From Paracoccaceae bacterium (GTDB lineage: Bacteria > Pseudomonadota > Alphaproteobacteria > Rhodobacterales > Rhodobacteraceae), in NCBI GenBank assembly GCA_014879735.1, contig JACSRN010000132.1, forward strand, positions 1 to 64,000: 64,000 nt of DNA. The letters are read 5' to 3'. A model generated the notes under the pieces. The model was not told the origin of the DNA and ran no database searches. It saw nothing but the letters and a program-made list of their open reading frames with translations. The number at the start of each line of letters is the position of its first letter. The stretch's first letter is position 1. Shown here piece by piece: positions 36,075 to 45,637 of this stretch. A program made the position numbers and the translations under genes.

Positions 36075-36994
36075 GTCAGCTCCTTCAGCTTTTTGAACGC
36101 CGCGCGGCGGGTCGCGGCAAAGGCGACCAGCGCCGCAAGGGGCGGCAGGATGAAGGGCCAGAGCCAACCGGCCCCCGAAAAGCCCAGCCCGGTCAGAAAG
36201 CCCCCCGCGGCATCGGCCGCAGGCAGCAGCAGCACGCCGGCCAGCCCTGCCAGCGCACCCGCCGCCGATCCAGTCAGCGCGCGCAGGGTGAAACGGCGGA
36301 CGAAGGCGCGGGCGATGTAGCTGTCCTGCGCGCCGATCAGCCGCAGAACCTTTACCACCTGGGCATTGGCGGCCAGCGAGGCATTGGCGGCCAGGGTGAT
36401 CATCGCGGCCATCGTGGCCCCGATCAGCACGATCGACAGCCAGCCCAGCAGCCGCAACCGCGCGGCTGCCTCGGCCAGCGGCCGCCGCCAACGGGTATGG
36501 TCGTCAAGGATCGCACCCGGCGCCTCGGCGGCCAGGCGCTGGCGAAGACCCTCGCCATCATAGCCCTGCCCATCCTCGACCACCTCGATCAGCCGGGGCA
36601 GCGGCAGGTCCTGCACCGGAAGATCGGGACCAAACCACGGCTCCAGCAGCCGGCGGTTCTCTTCATCGGTCAGCGCACGGGCCGAGGCGATGCCGGGCGT
36701 GGTCGACAGCAGCGCCAGCACGGCGTCGGTCTGGGCCTGCATCTGCTGCGGTGGCGCCGAAAGACGGATCGTCGCCGTGCGGGCCAGCGCATCCGACCAT
36801 CGGTCCGCCAGGCGCCCCGAGGCCAGCGACAGCGCCAGCGCGAAGACGCAGAGGAAGGTCATGGCACCGGCGGTAAAGGTGGTGAGCCAGGCCGTCGGCC
36901 CCGAGGGCGGCACCACGCGGTCGGCCTGCCGGTCAGGGACCATCAGCGCCACGAACGGATCAGCCAGGCGGGACAGCAGCGGGGGCAGGGTCAC
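36071..36994 (-). CDS. ftsX: FtsX, cell division ABC-transporter-like membrane subunit
   Basis: This 307-residue inner-membrane protein, with FtsE, transmits ATP hydrolysis to peptidoglycan hydrolases at the septum. The first helix is TFTAGAMTFLCVFALALSLA (about 40-60). A periplasmic domain (about 65-170) follows, then three helices, with MITLAANASLAANAQVVKVLRLIGA (about 195-220) forming the coupling segment found in all FtsX. Its GTG start overlaps the ftsE stop by four bases. Confidence 0.93.
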   Translation of the reverse strand: MTLPPLLSRLADPFVALMVPDRQADRVVPPSGPTAWLTTFTAGAMTFLCVFALALSLASGRLADRWSDALARTATIRLSAPPQQMQAQTDAVLALLSTTPGIASARALTDEENRRLLEPWFGPDLPVQDLPLPRLIEVVEDGQGYDGEGLRQRLAAEAPGAILDDHTRWRRPLAEAAARLRLLGWLSIVLIGATMAAMITLAANASLAANAQVVKVLRLIGAQDSYIARAFVRRFTLRALTGSAAGALAGLAGVLLLPAADAAGGFLTGLGFSGAGWLWPFILPPLAALVAFAATRRAAFKKLKELT

Positions 36995-37662
36995 AGATCC
37001 GCCCCCGCCAGTTGGATGCGCCGTTTCGAGATGCGCAGGACACGCGCCGGGACCTGGTTCTTGGCCTGCCGGATCAGGTTCAGGTCGTGGGTGGCAATGA
37101 CGATGGTCTTGCCCATGCGGTTCAGCTCCACCAGCAAGGTCAGCAACCGCAGCGACATCTCCCAGTCGACATTGCCGGTCGGCTCGTCGGCCAGGATCAC
37201 GTCCGGCCCCATGATGATGGCCCGCGCCAGCGCAGCGCGCTGCCGTTCGCCCCCCGACAGCGAGGGCGGCAGCGCATCCGACAGATGCTTCAGCCCCACC
37301 CAGGCCAGCAGCGCGCCAAGATCCTCGGCATTGCCGCGCCGCTCGGCCACCATCAGCGGCAGCATCACATTGGTGGCCAGCGGCAGATGGTCAAGGAACT
37401 GGCCGTCCTGGTGCACCACCCCGATCCGCCGTCGCGTCCGGGCAATATCGTCCCGCGACAGGCTTTTCACCTCGCGGTCGAAGATCGTGACGTGGCCGGC
37501 CGTCGGCATCAGTTCGGCATAGGCCATCTTCAGGAAGGTGGTCTTGCCCGAGCCCGACGGGCCGGTCAGGAAGTGGAACGATCCCGGCGCAAGACGCAGC
37601 GAGACCTCGGACAGCAACTCGCCCCCGCCATAGTTGTAGGCCGCATTCTCGAAGGCAATCAC
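36991..37662 (-). CDS. ftsE: FtsE, cell division ATP-binding protein
   Basis: This is a 223-residue ABC ATPase. Walker A is GPSGSGKTT (about 36), the Q-loop is VVHQDGQFLDHL (about 83), the signature is LSGGERQRAALARA (about 135) and Walker B is VILADEPTGNVD (about 158), followed by the switch histidine in IATHDLNL (about 190). It pairs with FtsX. The start is GTG at 37662 (V-I-A-F-E-N); this gives the usual FtsE length, and the upstream extension in the track is not conserved. Confidence 0.94.
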   Translation of the reverse strand: MIAFENAAYNYGGGELLSEVSLRLAPGSFHFLTGPSGSGKTTFLKMAYAELMPTAGHVTIFDREVKSLSRDDIARTRRRIGVVHQDGQFLDHLPLATNVMLPLMVAERRGNAEDLGALLAWVGLKHLSDALPPSLSGGERQRAALARAIIMGPDVILADEPTGNVDWEMSLRLLTLLVELNRMGKTIVIATHDLNLIRQAKNQVPARVLRISKRRIQLAGADL

Positions 37663-37835
37663 CGCCTGTATCCCCTGCCCCTGTGCGCTCGTCCCGCACG
37701 AATTGGCCGCGTTTCCCCTGTGCCTTCCATCGCACGCGCCTTGCGGATCCCACAAGAGCAGGACACAAAGTCTTGGATGGTCTTGGGTTCGTTGCTACAA
37801 CAGCACCGGGCGAATGCCTAGACGGGGTGGAATTG

Positions 37836-38600
37836 ATGCGTTTGGCCTGCCCAAACTGCGATGCCAGATACGAGATTCCCGACGACGCGATTCCTGAGGC
37901 CGGTCGCGACGTGCAATGCTCGAATTGCGGGCATGCCTGGTTCCAGACACGCCCTGCCACTGACGCAGGCGCGGATATCCCGGCGCCGCGCGCCGCCGCG
38001 CAGGAAGGCCCGGCGCCCGCACTTTCGGCGCCCGCCCCCGAAGCGGCACGGAACACCATCGACAATTCGGTCCTGTCCATCCTGCGCGAAGAGGCCGACC
38101 GCGAGGCTGAGGCACGCAGGGCCGAGGCACGGCGCAGCGCCTCGCGTCGGGCAGAAGCGGAGGAGCAGTTTCGCACCCAGCCCGATCTGGGTATCGCTTT
38201 GCCCCCCGCGGCTTCGGCGGGCGGGCAGCGGCTGAAGCCCCTGACAGGTGAAGATGCCGAGACGGCCGCCGCCAAACCGGCCGCCCGGCGCGACCTTCTG
38301 CCAAATGTCGACGACATCAACTCCACGCTGCAGCCCGACAGCACAGACGGGGAGGAGGAGGAGGACGAGGCCGCGTCCGAACTGACGCGAGGCACCGCTT
38401 TCCGCATCGGCTTTCTGATTGCGCTATCAGTTCTGGTGGCGGCTGCCGTGGTCTATCTGGCGGCGCCCGCCATTCAGAAGACGGTGCCGGCACTGGAAAC
38501 CCCGCTCGCCTCCTATGTCGGTTTTGTCGACGGGCTGCGCCACCGGCTTGACGCGCTGATGGACAGCGCGACCGACAAGCTGAACGGCGATGGCGGCTGA
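37836..38600 (+). CDS. MJ0042-type zinc-ribbon single-pass membrane protein
   Basis: The 254-residue protein begins with a zinc ribbon, RLACPNCDARYEIPDDAIPEAG followed by QCSNCGHAWFQ, which places four cysteines for one zinc ion. A long acidic and Ala-rich disordered part follows (about 45-190, with an EEEEDEAA run). One membrane helix, AFRIGFLIALSVLVAAAVVYL (about 195-215), and a short extracytoplasmic tail end it. Function is unknown; the family is common next to ftsEX in Rhodobacteraceae. GGGGTGG lies five bases before the ATG at 37836. It diverges from ftsE. Confidence 0.87.
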   Translation: MRLACPNCDARYEIPDDAIPEAGRDVQCSNCGHAWFQTRPATDAGADIPAPRAAAQEGPAPALSAPAPEAARNTIDNSVLSILREEADREAEARRAEARRSASRRAEAEEQFRTQPDLGIALPPAASAGGQRLKPLTGEDAETAAAKPAARRDLLPNVDDINSTLQPDSTDGEEEEDEAASELTRGTAFRIGFLIALSVLVAAAVVYLAAPAIQKTVPALETPLASYVGFVDGLRHRLDALMDSATDKLNGDGG

Positions 38601-38603
38601 CGC

Positions 38604-41075
38604 TCAGAACAGGTCCAGCAGACGCTTGAGGTAGTCGAGTTCCTCTTGCGGCCGTTCCGCTTCGCCTGAGCGGCGGCGGATTTCGTCCAGCAGTTCCTGC
38701 GCGCGGGTGTCGGGGTCGTTCTGCACCATGTTCTGGTCCGAACCGATCCGCGCCGCATCGCCAGTCTCGCGACCCAGCGGATCCTTGCCGTTCGGATCGG
38801 CACGGCCGGCCTGACGCTGGTCGCCGCCGGTGCCCTGCTCGTCGCGCTGTTCCTGCGCCAGAGCATCGCCGAATTCCTTCATGCCTTCACGCATGGCCTG
38901 CATCGCTTCGGCCTGTCGGTCGAGCGCGCCGTCCAGGTCGCCCTCCTCCAGCGCCCGCTCGGCCTGGCGCATCGCCTCTTCGGCGCGGTCCAGCGCATCG
39001 CGACCGGCCTCGCCATCTTCCGTACCGTCGCCGGGCAGCCGGCCCGACTGCAGGTCGTTCAGCCGCTGGCGCAACTCGCCCTGCCGCTCGGCCAACTCGT
39101 CCGGATCCTGCGCGCCCGGCTCGCCGTTGCGGTCGCGCTGCATGTCGCGATAGGCGTCATCGGACAGGCCCTGCTGATCTTGCAGCGTTTGGCCCAGTTC
39201 CTTCATCGACGGATTGCCCTGGCCTTCGCCCTGACCCTCGCCCTGCGTGACCTGCAGGTTTTCCATCAGCTGGCGCAACTGCTCCATCAGCGCCATCGCC
39301 TCGGCGGTCTTGCCCTCGTTCATCAGCCGCTCGATCTCGTCCAGCATCTGCTGCAACTGGTCGCCGGTGATTTCCTGGCCACCCTCCTGCGGCGGCTGGG
39401 GGTTGCGCATGGCCTCTTCGCCAAGCTCGCGCGTATAATCGCGCATCGCCTGCTGCATATCCTTCATCAACTGGTCGATTTCCTCGGGCGAGGCGCCGTT
39501 GCGGATCGCCTCTTCCAGTCGGTCCTGCGCGCGCTGCAGCCGGTCCATCGCAGAACCGAGATCGCCCTCCTCGAACATGAAGGCGATCTGCCACAATTCC
39601 TCGGCAATCGCGTCGCGCTGTTCGGTGGTCAGCGGTAGTGCCATGGCGTCCAACTCGCGGATCAGCACCCGCAACCGCTTCGCGGCACTGGCCGAGCGCG
39701 ACAGATCCTCGGGCCGGTACATCATCGCCTTCAGGATTGGCAGCGCCCGCGACAGGTTCTCGCGGTTCCAGAGCAGATCGCGCCGCATCTCGATCACGGC
39801 CGCAGCCATCGGATCGAAGAACCGCCGGCCGGGCAGGGTAACGGCATAGGCCGGCGCCTCGCCCGCATTGGCACCGGCATCGGTCACGGAAAACACCATG
39901 CTGACCGGCATGTTCGCCAGCACCGATTGCGATACGTCATCGACCAGCGTCTCGTCGATCTTCGCGCGATCGCCCTTCACCGGCATGGGCAAGTCCAGAA
40001 CCAGCGGTGCGATGGGCTCGGGTTCGATCGACAGGCCGAAGCGGCGGTCGACCCCGGCAAGATCAAGCGTGATCGACACCTGCCCGCCGGTGACGCCATA
40101 GTCGTCCTCGGCGGCGAAGCCCTGCTTGAACTTGCCATCCGCCTCGCGCCCCATCTCGCCCGAGACCTGAACCGTCGGCGCCAGATCGGGGATCGCCATC
40201 ACTTGCCATTCGCGACCGCCGCGGCCGGCAATGGCCAGCCGGCCCGATTGGCTGACGGTCAGGTCGGTCAGACCCGCCAGCCCCTGTGGCACCGCGGCCG
40301 TAGCACCATCGGCCGTGGCCGGCGCGGGTGGAGCGACCTGCGCGATGTCCTGTTCCACGGTCAGCCCACCCTCGGGGCCGTAAAGCCGGATCTGGATGCG
40401 GGTCCCGACCGGCACCTCGATTGTGTCGCCGGCGATCTCGTTCAGGTAGAGGGTGGGTTTGCCGGTATAGGCGGGAGGTTTGGCCCAGCCCTCCCAGACC
40501 GGGCCGCCGGGCATCGCCTCGGCCGGGCCGGGCGCGATGCCGGTCACTTCCGTCACCCGCCAGAGCGAGCCGAACAGCGCCGCCATGACCGCCGCCGTCA
40601 GCGCCACATAGCGCAGAGAATAGGGATCGCGGGCGGAAAGCTGCAGGTTGGGCTGCACGGGCCGGGCCGCACGCGCCCGTTCGGCCATGCGGGCAAGATG
40701 CACCCGCCAGACCGCGACCGAGGCCGGATCGGCAGAGCCGACGATCTGGGTGTCGCGCAGCGCAGCGATCGGGCGGCCGGGCAGCGCGGCATCAAGACGG
40801 GCGAGCGCCTCGTCCATGGTGGGGCGACGAAACCGATAGAGACCCCACGCCAGCGCGATCAGGGTCAGCAGCGCCAGAAGCCCGGCGCCGATCTGCACCC
40901 AGAGCAGCGGCCCGTGGTCATGCGCACCGAAGGCTATGGCTGCAAAAGCGAAAAGCAGGATCGTCCAGAGCGGCCAGAAAGCCTGGGTCAGACGCTCGGC
41001 CCACAACCCCGCCAGCGTCAGCCTGCGGGGCCATTTCAGTGCGTCGAGGGCCGTCTCGGGCGCGGGATCCGCCAT
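38604..41075 (-). CDS. TIGR02302/DUF4175 family membrane protein
   Basis: This is a large alphaproteobacterial protein of unknown role, here 823 residues. Two helices near the N-terminus (about 25-70) and one at about 150-170 anchor it. A beta-rich middle part (about 180-420) follows. The C-terminal third is a very Glu/Gln/Met-rich coiled coil with DQLQQMLDEIERLMNEGKTAEA and repeats of the RAEEAMRQAERALEEGDLDGA type. I chose the ATG at 41075 because MADPAPETALDALKW resembles other family starts; a GTG at 41114 overlapping the lysA stop is possible. It follows lysA closely and may be cotranscribed. Confidence 0.85.
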   Translation of the reverse strand: MADPAPETALDALKWPRRLTLAGLWAERLTQAFWPLWTILLFAFAAIAFGAHDHGPLLWVQIGAGLLALLTLIALAWGLYRFRRPTMDEALARLDAALPGRPIAALRDTQIVGSADPASVAVWRVHLARMAERARAARPVQPNLQLSARDPYSLRYVALTAAVMAALFGSLWRVTEVTGIAPGPAEAMPGGPVWEGWAKPPAYTGKPTLYLNEIAGDTIEVPVGTRIQIRLYGPEGGLTVEQDIAQVAPPAPATADGATAAVPQGLAGLTDLTVSQSGRLAIAGRGGREWQVMAIPDLAPTVQVSGEMGREADGKFKQGFAAEDDYGVTGGQVSITLDLAGVDRRFGLSIEPEPIAPLVLDLPMPVKGDRAKIDETLVDDVSQSVLANMPVSMVFSVTDAGANAGEAPAYAVTLPGRRFFDPMAAAVIEMRRDLLWNRENLSRALPILKAMMYRPEDLSRSASAAKRLRVLIRELDAMALPLTTEQRDAIAEELWQIAFMFEEGDLGSAMDRLQRAQDRLEEAIRNGASPEEIDQLMKDMQQAMRDYTRELGEEAMRNPQPPQEGGQEITGDQLQQMLDEIERLMNEGKTAEAMALMEQLRQLMENLQVTQGEGQGEGQGNPSMKELGQTLQDQQGLSDDAYRDMQRDRNGEPGAQDPDELAERQGELRQRLNDLQSGRLPGDGTEDGEAGRDALDRAEEAMRQAERALEEGDLDGALDRQAEAMQAMREGMKEFGDALAQEQRDEQGTGGDQRQAGRADPNGKDPLGRETGDAARIGSDQNMVQNDPDTRAQELLDEIRRRSGEAERPQEELDYLKRLLDLF

Positions 41076-41104
41076 TCCGCCATCGCTTTCCGGGCTGCCG
41101 AAGA

Positions 41105-42370
41105 TCACAGCCACCGCGGCAGCTTATCTCGGGCGATCATTTCGTCAAAGGTCGGCCTTTCGCGAATGACAGCGAATTGATCCCCATGGACCAGAACCTC
41201 GGGCACCAGCGGCCGGCTGTTGTATTCGCTGGCCATCACCGCACCATAGGCCCCCGCGCTGCGAAACGCGACCAGATCGCCCTCGGCCAGCAGCGGCAGT
41301 TCCCGGCCCCGCGCGAAAGTGTCGCCGGTTTCGCAGACCGGGCCCACCACGTCGAACGGCCGGGTCGGCTCGCCGGGCGCCGTCTCGATCACGGGCAGGA
41401 TGTCGTGATGCGCCTCGTACATCGCGGGACGGATCAGATCGTTCATCGCGGCATCGAGGATCAGGAAATCGCGCCCCTCGCCATTCTTCACATAGATCAC
41501 CTGGGCAACCAGAAGGCCCGAGTTGCCCGAAATCAGCCGGCCCGGCTCGATCTCGATCTCGCAATCCAGATGACCGAGCGTCCGCTTGATCATCGCGCCA
41601 TAATCGGTGGGCAGCGGCGGCGCCTCGTTCGAACGGGCGTAGGGAATGCCGAGCCCGCCGCCGAGATCCAGCCGCTCGATGCGGTGGCCCTGGGCGCGCA
41701 GGGTTTCGGTCAGATCCGCGACCTTGCGAAAGGCCATCTCAAAGGGGGAAAGTTCGGTCAGCTGGCTGCCGATGTGGACATCGATCCCGACGACCCGCAG
41801 CCCGGGCAGGCGCGCGGCCTCGGCATAGGCGGGAACGGCCCTGGAGATGGGGATGCCGAACTTGTTCTCGCTTTTTCCGGTGGCAATCTTGGCGTGGGTC
41901 TGGGCGTCGACATCAGGGTTCACCCGGATCGCGATGGGCGCAGTGGTACCCAGCGACACCGCCACCTCGGAAATCGCCCGCATCTCGGGTTCGGATTCCA
42001 CGTTGAACTGGCGGACACCGCCCTCCAGCGCGGCGCGAATTTCAGCCCGCGTCTTGCCGACACCGGAAAAGACGATGCGATCCCCTGGCACACCTGCCGC
42101 CCGGGCCCGCAGATATTCGCCGATGGAGACCACATCCATCCCGGCGCCAAGATCGCCCAGCGTCTTCAGCACGGCCACATTCGACAGCGACTTGATCGCA
42201 AAGCAGACCAGATGCGGCAGCGGCGTCAATGCCTCGGTGAACAGGCGGAAATGCCGGGCCAGCGTTGCGGAGGAATAGATGTAGAACGGGGTGCCGACCG
42301 CAGCCGCGATCTCGGTCAGCGCGACATCCTCGGCATGCAGAATGCCGCCCCTGTAAAGGAAATGATCCAT
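41105..42370 (-). CDS. lysA: Diaminopimelate decarboxylase
   Basis: This PLP fold type III enzyme makes L-lysine from meso-diaminopimelate, the last step of lysine synthesis. It has 421 residues. The PLP lysine is in VCFAIKSLSN (about 61), the phosphate-binding glycines in LDLGGGLGIPY (about 237), and the substrate segment EIEPGRLISGNSG lies at about 280. The C-terminal active-site cysteine is in VGPVCETGDTFA (about 350). The start at 42370 has GAGGGGG upstream. Two tiny lipoprotein genes and argH lie upstream in the same direction. Confidence 0.96.
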   Translation of the reverse strand: MDHFLYRGGILHAEDVALTEIAAAVGTPFYIYSSATLARHFRLFTEALTPLPHLVCFAIKSLSNVAVLKTLGDLGAGMDVVSIGEYLRARAAGVPGDRIVFSGVGKTRAEIRAALEGGVRQFNVESEPEMRAISEVAVSLGTTAPIAIRVNPDVDAQTHAKIATGKSENKFGIPISRAVPAYAEAARLPGLRVVGIDVHIGSQLTELSPFEMAFRKVADLTETLRAQGHRIERLDLGGGLGIPYARSNEAPPLPTDYGAMIKRTLGHLDCEIEIEPGRLISGNSGLLVAQVIYVKNGEGRDFLILDAAMNDLIRPAMYEAHHDILPVIETAPGEPTRPFDVVGPVCETGDTFARGRELPLLAEGDLVAFRSAGAYGAVMASEYNSRPLVPEVLVHGDQFAVIRERPTFDEMIARDKLPRWL

Positions 42371-42461
42371 CGCCCCCTCGCCGCCCGTGACCGCGCCGCT
42401 ATAGCATGCCTCGCGCTCCGTGCAATTGGCGGCAACGGCCCTCCGGGCTGAAGGCCGGCGC

Positions 42462-42659
42462 TCAGAACCCCGCGGACAACCCAACCGGCCCCAGCCGGGT
42501 GCCGACCGTTCCGCCGGCGCCACTCGCGCCCACCGTGACCGGGCCCAGCGTGGTGGCCAGCGATGGCCTGACATGGCCGGTTGCCGTGTCAAGATGCAGC
42601 CCCATCTGCGGCGTCGAACAGCCGCCCGCCAGCACAAGAAGCAGCAGGAACCGCCTCAC
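42462..42659 (-). CDS. Small lipoprotein, 65 aa
   Basis: This gene is too deep inside another frame for the ORF track to name correctly. From the GTG at 42659 it reads V-R-R-F-LLLLVLAGGCSTPQ: a lipoprotein signal with the lipobox LAGGC at residue 15. The mature part is about 51 residues, Gly-, Thr- and Val-rich, ending GPVGLSAGF. The GTG overlaps the stop of the next lipoprotein gene by four bases. No function is known; it was probably translated with its neighbour. Confidence 0.65.
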   Translation of the reverse strand: MRRFLLLLVLAGGCSTPQMGLHLDTATGHVRPSLATTLGPVTVGASGAGGTVGTRLGPVGLSAGF

Positions 42660-42793
42660 AACTCGCCTGCCACCCCGAACCGGGCCGTGCCTGTGACAGT
42701 CAGTCCCGGTTTTTCGGTCGGCGGCTGGGGGGCGCCGTCCACGCCGCAGGCGGCAAAAAGCGACACAAGGGCAAGGGCAAGGATCAGACGCAT
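42656..42793 (-). CDS. Small lipoprotein, 45 aa, downstream of argH
   Basis: The product is 45 residues: MRLILALALVSLFAACGVDG is a signal with lipobox FAAC, and the rest is a short Pro/Thr tail ending TGTARFGVAGEL. Such minute lipoproteins commonly follow argH in Rhodobacteraceae. It starts 34 bases after the argH stop. Their role is unknown. Confidence 0.7.
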   Translation of the reverse strand: MRLILALALVSLFAACGVDGAPQPPTEKPGLTVTGTARFGVAGEL

Positions 42794-42827
42794 CGAAGAA
42801 CTCCACTCGGCTCCGGCCGAACCTGCC

Positions 42828-44231
42828 TTAGCCCAGCGCGGCTTGCCAGCGGGCGATCTGTTCGCGCACCCGCACCGGCGCGGTTCCGCCGTAGGACATC
42901 CGCGAATTGACCGAATTCTCGACCCCCAGCACATCGAAGATCTCGTCCGTGATCCCGGCATGAACGGACTGCATCTCGGCCAGCGTCAGACCGGGCAGAT
43001 CAACACCCTTCTTCTCGGCCATTGCCACCAGCGTTCCGGTTACATGATGCGCCTCGCGGAAGGGCAGGCCCAGGCGGCGTACCAGCCAGTCGGCCAGATC
43101 GGTCGCGGTGGAAAACCCCGAGGCGGCTGCAGCGCGCAGCGCCTCGCGGTTGGCCGTCATGTCGCCGACCATGCCGGTCATCGCAGCAAGGCCCAGCATC
43201 AGGCTGTCGGCGGCGTCGAAGGCCTGTTCCTTGTCTTCCTGCATGTCCTTGGAATAGGTCAGCGGCAGGCCCTTCATTACCGTGAACAGCGCAACCGTGG
43301 CGCCAAGGATGCGGCCAAGCTTGGCCCGCAAAAGCTCTGCCGCATCGGGATTCTTCTTTTGCGGCATGATGGAGGAGCCGGTCGTCCAGCGGTCTGACAG
43401 CCGCACGAAGCGGAACTGCGCGCTGGACCAGATCACCAGTTCTTCGGCAAAGCGCGACAAGTGCATGGCGCAGATCGAGGCGGCCGACAGGAATTCCAGC
43501 GCAAAATCGCGGTCGGAAACCGAATCGAGGCTGTTGGCCGTAGGCCGGTCGAAGCCCAGCGCTGCCGCGGTCATTTCCCGGTCGATGGCAAAGGAGGTCC
43601 CGGCCAGCGCGGCGGCACCCAAGGGGCATTCGTTCATCCGCGCCCGGGCATCGACAAAACGTGCGCGGTCGCGCGCGAACATCTCGACATAAGCCATCAT
43701 GTGATGGCCCCAGGTCACGGGCTGCGCGGTCTGCAGATGGGTAAAGCCCGGCATCACCCAATCCGCCCCGGCCGCTGCCTGCGCCACGAAGGCGCGCATC
43801 AGCGCGGTCAGCCCGGCGATGGCGGCATCGCACTGGTCACGCACCCAAAGCCGGAAATCCACCGCCACCTGATCGTTGCGCGACCGTGCCGTGTGCAGCC
43901 TTTTGCCAGCCTCGCCCACGATCTCGGTCAGCCGCGCCTCGACATTCATGTGAATGTCCTCGCGGTCGGCGCGGAAATCGAACCGGCCGGCCTCGATCTC
44001 TGACAAGACCGTGAGCAGGCCTTCCCCGATGGCATCGGCATCGGTAGGGTTCAGAATGCCCGTTGCCGCCAGCATGGCGGCATGGGCGCGCGATCCGGCG
44101 ATATCCTGCGCGTAAAGCCGCTTGTCGAATCCGATCGAGGCGTTGATCGCCGTCATGATCGCATCCGGCCCCTCGGCGAAACGCCCGCCCCACATCTGGT
44201 TGGCGGCCTGGGTCTGGTCGGAAGCGGTCAT
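42828..44231 (-). CDS. argH: Argininosuccinate lyase
   Basis: This enzyme splits argininosuccinate into arginine and fumarate, the last step of arginine synthesis. The 467-residue, mostly helical protein has the family start [30 protein letters not shown] (about 115), the catalytic histidine in [18 protein letters not shown] (about 165), and the superfamily signature [12 protein letters not shown] (about 288) carrying the flexible catalytic serine. The start at 44231 is chosen by homology; the longer frame in the track runs antisense through the divergent thioredoxin gene. Confidence 0.97.
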   Translation of the reverse strand: MTASDQTQAANQMWGGRFAEGPDAIMTAINASIGFDKRLYAQDIAGSRAHAAMLAATGILNPTDADAIGEGLLTVLSEIEAGRFDFRADREDIHMNVEARLTEIVGEAGKRLHTARSRNDQVAVDFRLWVRDQCDAAIAGLTALMRAFVAQAAAGADWVMPGFTHLQTAQPVTWGHHMMAYVEMFARDRARFVDARARMNECPLGAAALAGTSFAIDREMTAAALGFDRPTANSLDSVSDRDFALEFLSAASICAMHLSRFAEELVIWSSAQFRFVRLSDRWTTGSSIMPQKKNPDAAELLRAKLGRILGATVALFTVMKGLPLTYSKDMQEDKEQAFDAADSLMLGLAAMTGMVGDMTANREALRAAAASGFSTATDLADWLVRRLGLPFREAHHVTGTLVAMAEKKGVDLPGLTLAEMQSVHAGITDEIFDVLGVENSVNSRMSYGGTAPVRVREQIARWQAALG

Positions 44232-44252
44232 GTCGGGGCCTCGGGGGTGAAG

Positions 44253-44855
44253 ATGGCGGTGCGGACAGGTCTGGCGGTGCTCTACACGGCCTTGGCGCTT
44301 GGTGCAAATCTCGGTGCGACTCCGGCGCTGGCCGAGGAACCCACCGCAGTGGCGGACACGGCGGCGGCCACCGGGGCCGATCCGGCCGCCTTGCGCGAAG
44401 GATCGATGAAGAAGCTTGCAATCCACGAGGCACCGCAGCCGGTGCCGACTGCCGAGCTTGTGACCATGGAGGACGCCCCGGCCAGCCTGGAGGCCTATCG
44501 CGGCAAATGGGTGGTGCTGAACTTCTGGGCAACCTGGTGCGCACCCTGCCGGGCCGAGATGCCGGCGCTGGACCGGCTGCAGGTGGCCATGCCGGACTTG
44601 GTCGTTTTGCCCCTTGCCACCGGCCGCAACCCGCCCGAGGGAATCGGCCGATTCTTTGAAGAGGCCGGAATCACCAGGCTGCAGACGCTGCGCGACCCCA
44701 AGTCCGCGCTGGCACGGCAGATGGGCGTCCTCGCCCTGCCGGTAACGGTGATCCTGAACCCCGAAGGGCAGGAAGTGGCCCGTATGATCGGCGATGCCGA
44801 ATGGGACAGTGACAGTGCCCGCGCCGTGCTGGCGGCGTTGATGGCCGGCAGTTGA
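44253..44855 (+). CDS. tlpA: TlpA-like periplasmic thioredoxin
   Basis: The 200-residue protein has a signal peptide ([25 protein letters not shown]), an Ala/Thr-rich linker and a thioredoxin fold (about 70-200). The redox centre is [17 protein letters not shown] (CAPC, about 95), and the cis-proline loop is [14 protein letters not shown] (about 165). It would reduce periplasmic disulfides, for example for cytochrome c or oxidase assembly. It is divergent from argH, whose start is only 21 bases away, so the promoters overlap. Confidence 0.9.
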   Translation: MAVRTGLAVLYTALALGANLGATPALAEEPTAVADTAAATGADPAALREGSMKKLAIHEAPQPVPTAELVTMEDAPASLEAYRGKWVVLNFWATWCAPCRAEMPALDRLQVAMPDLVVLPLATGRNPPEGIGRFFEEAGITRLQTLRDPKSALARQMGVLALPVTVILNPEGQEVARMIGDAEWDSDSARAVLAALMAGS

Positions 44856-44896
44856 ACCGCTTGCCGCAGGTGCCCCGCTGCGGCTAGCCTGCGGGC

Positions 44897-45553
44897 ATGC
44901 AGCGCCGAGTCTTCCTCGCCGGTCTCTCGCTTCCCCTTGCGCCATGGTCGGCGGCGGCGACGGGAGGGGATTCGGTCGTGGTCGCCATCGAAGGCGGGGG
45001 CGAGGCGCAGATTTCCGGCGGCGATAGCGTTGCCCTGACGCCGGGTTTGCGGCTGCCGCCCGGAAGCCGGATCGTCACCGGACCGGGCGCGCGGGCCGAA
45101 CTGGCGCTGGCCAGCGGTGGAAGCCTGCATGCCGGAAGCGAAACTTCCGTCGGGCTTGCCAGCGGCAGCGGGAACGAAAGCCTGAATATCTCGGGTGTCG
45201 CAGTGATCGACCGCCGCGGGACGCCCGGCGAGGTCACGGTCGATATTGCAAGCTTCGAGGTCCTGCTCGCCGATGCGCGGGTGTTTATCGACAGCGTCCA
45301 GGGCGGTTCGGTCTTCGTCAAGGACGGCACGGCCGAGGTCGTGCTGCCTGACACCCGCCTTGCCCTGCTCGAGGGCCAGGGCGTCGACCTGCCCGGTCGG
45401 GCCGAACCCACAGGCGGCGGTCTGCCGCCCGTCACCGGAACGCGGCCGGCACCGAGCCCACCCTTGCCCGGTGCGGATGCGCCACTTCTGCCGCAGGTCT
45501 GGGGCGAGCGCCGGATCGAGGCCGCTTTCGCCAGCGTCGGCCTGATCGCCTGA
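44897..45553 (+). CDS. Exported FecR-like beta protein 1
   Basis: The 218-residue protein has a short export signal ([19 protein letters not shown], with a twin arginine). A FecR-like all-beta region follows (about 30-160): [30 protein letters not shown], then [16 protein letters not shown] and [30 protein letters not shown] proline-rich tail ends it. It resembles its neighbour at 45638 in plan, including similar endings ([13 protein letters not shown] and RIAEAFALVGLAP), so they are probably ancient duplicates. It may feed the cyclase module as an envelope sensor; that is inference. Confidence 0.8.
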   Translation: MQRRVFLAGLSLPLAPWSAAATGGDSVVVAIEGGGEAQISGGDSVALTPGLRLPPGSRIVTGPGARAELALASGGSLHAGSETSVGLASGSGNESLNISGVAVIDRRGTPGEVTVDIASFEVLLADARVFIDSVQGGSVFVKDGTAEVVLPDTRLALLEGQGVDLPGRAEPTGGGLPPVTGTRPAPSPPLPGADAPLLPQVWGERRIEAAFASVGLIA

Positions 45554-45637
45554 TCGGTCCGGGGCGGCCTTGCCCGACTAGGCAGATCCGGGTGCGGCTG
45601 CTAGGCTGCGGCAATTGCCCTGTTCCGCGAGGCTGCC

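Noticed and set aside
41039-42451. 470-aa plus-strand ORF
   Set aside because: Antisense to lysA and part of the TIGR02302 gene; no ribosome-binding site or recognisable domain.
42828-44945. 705-aa minus ORF starting at 44945
   Set aside because: Only the part from 44231 is argH. The upstream 238 residues run antisense through the TlpA-like gene.
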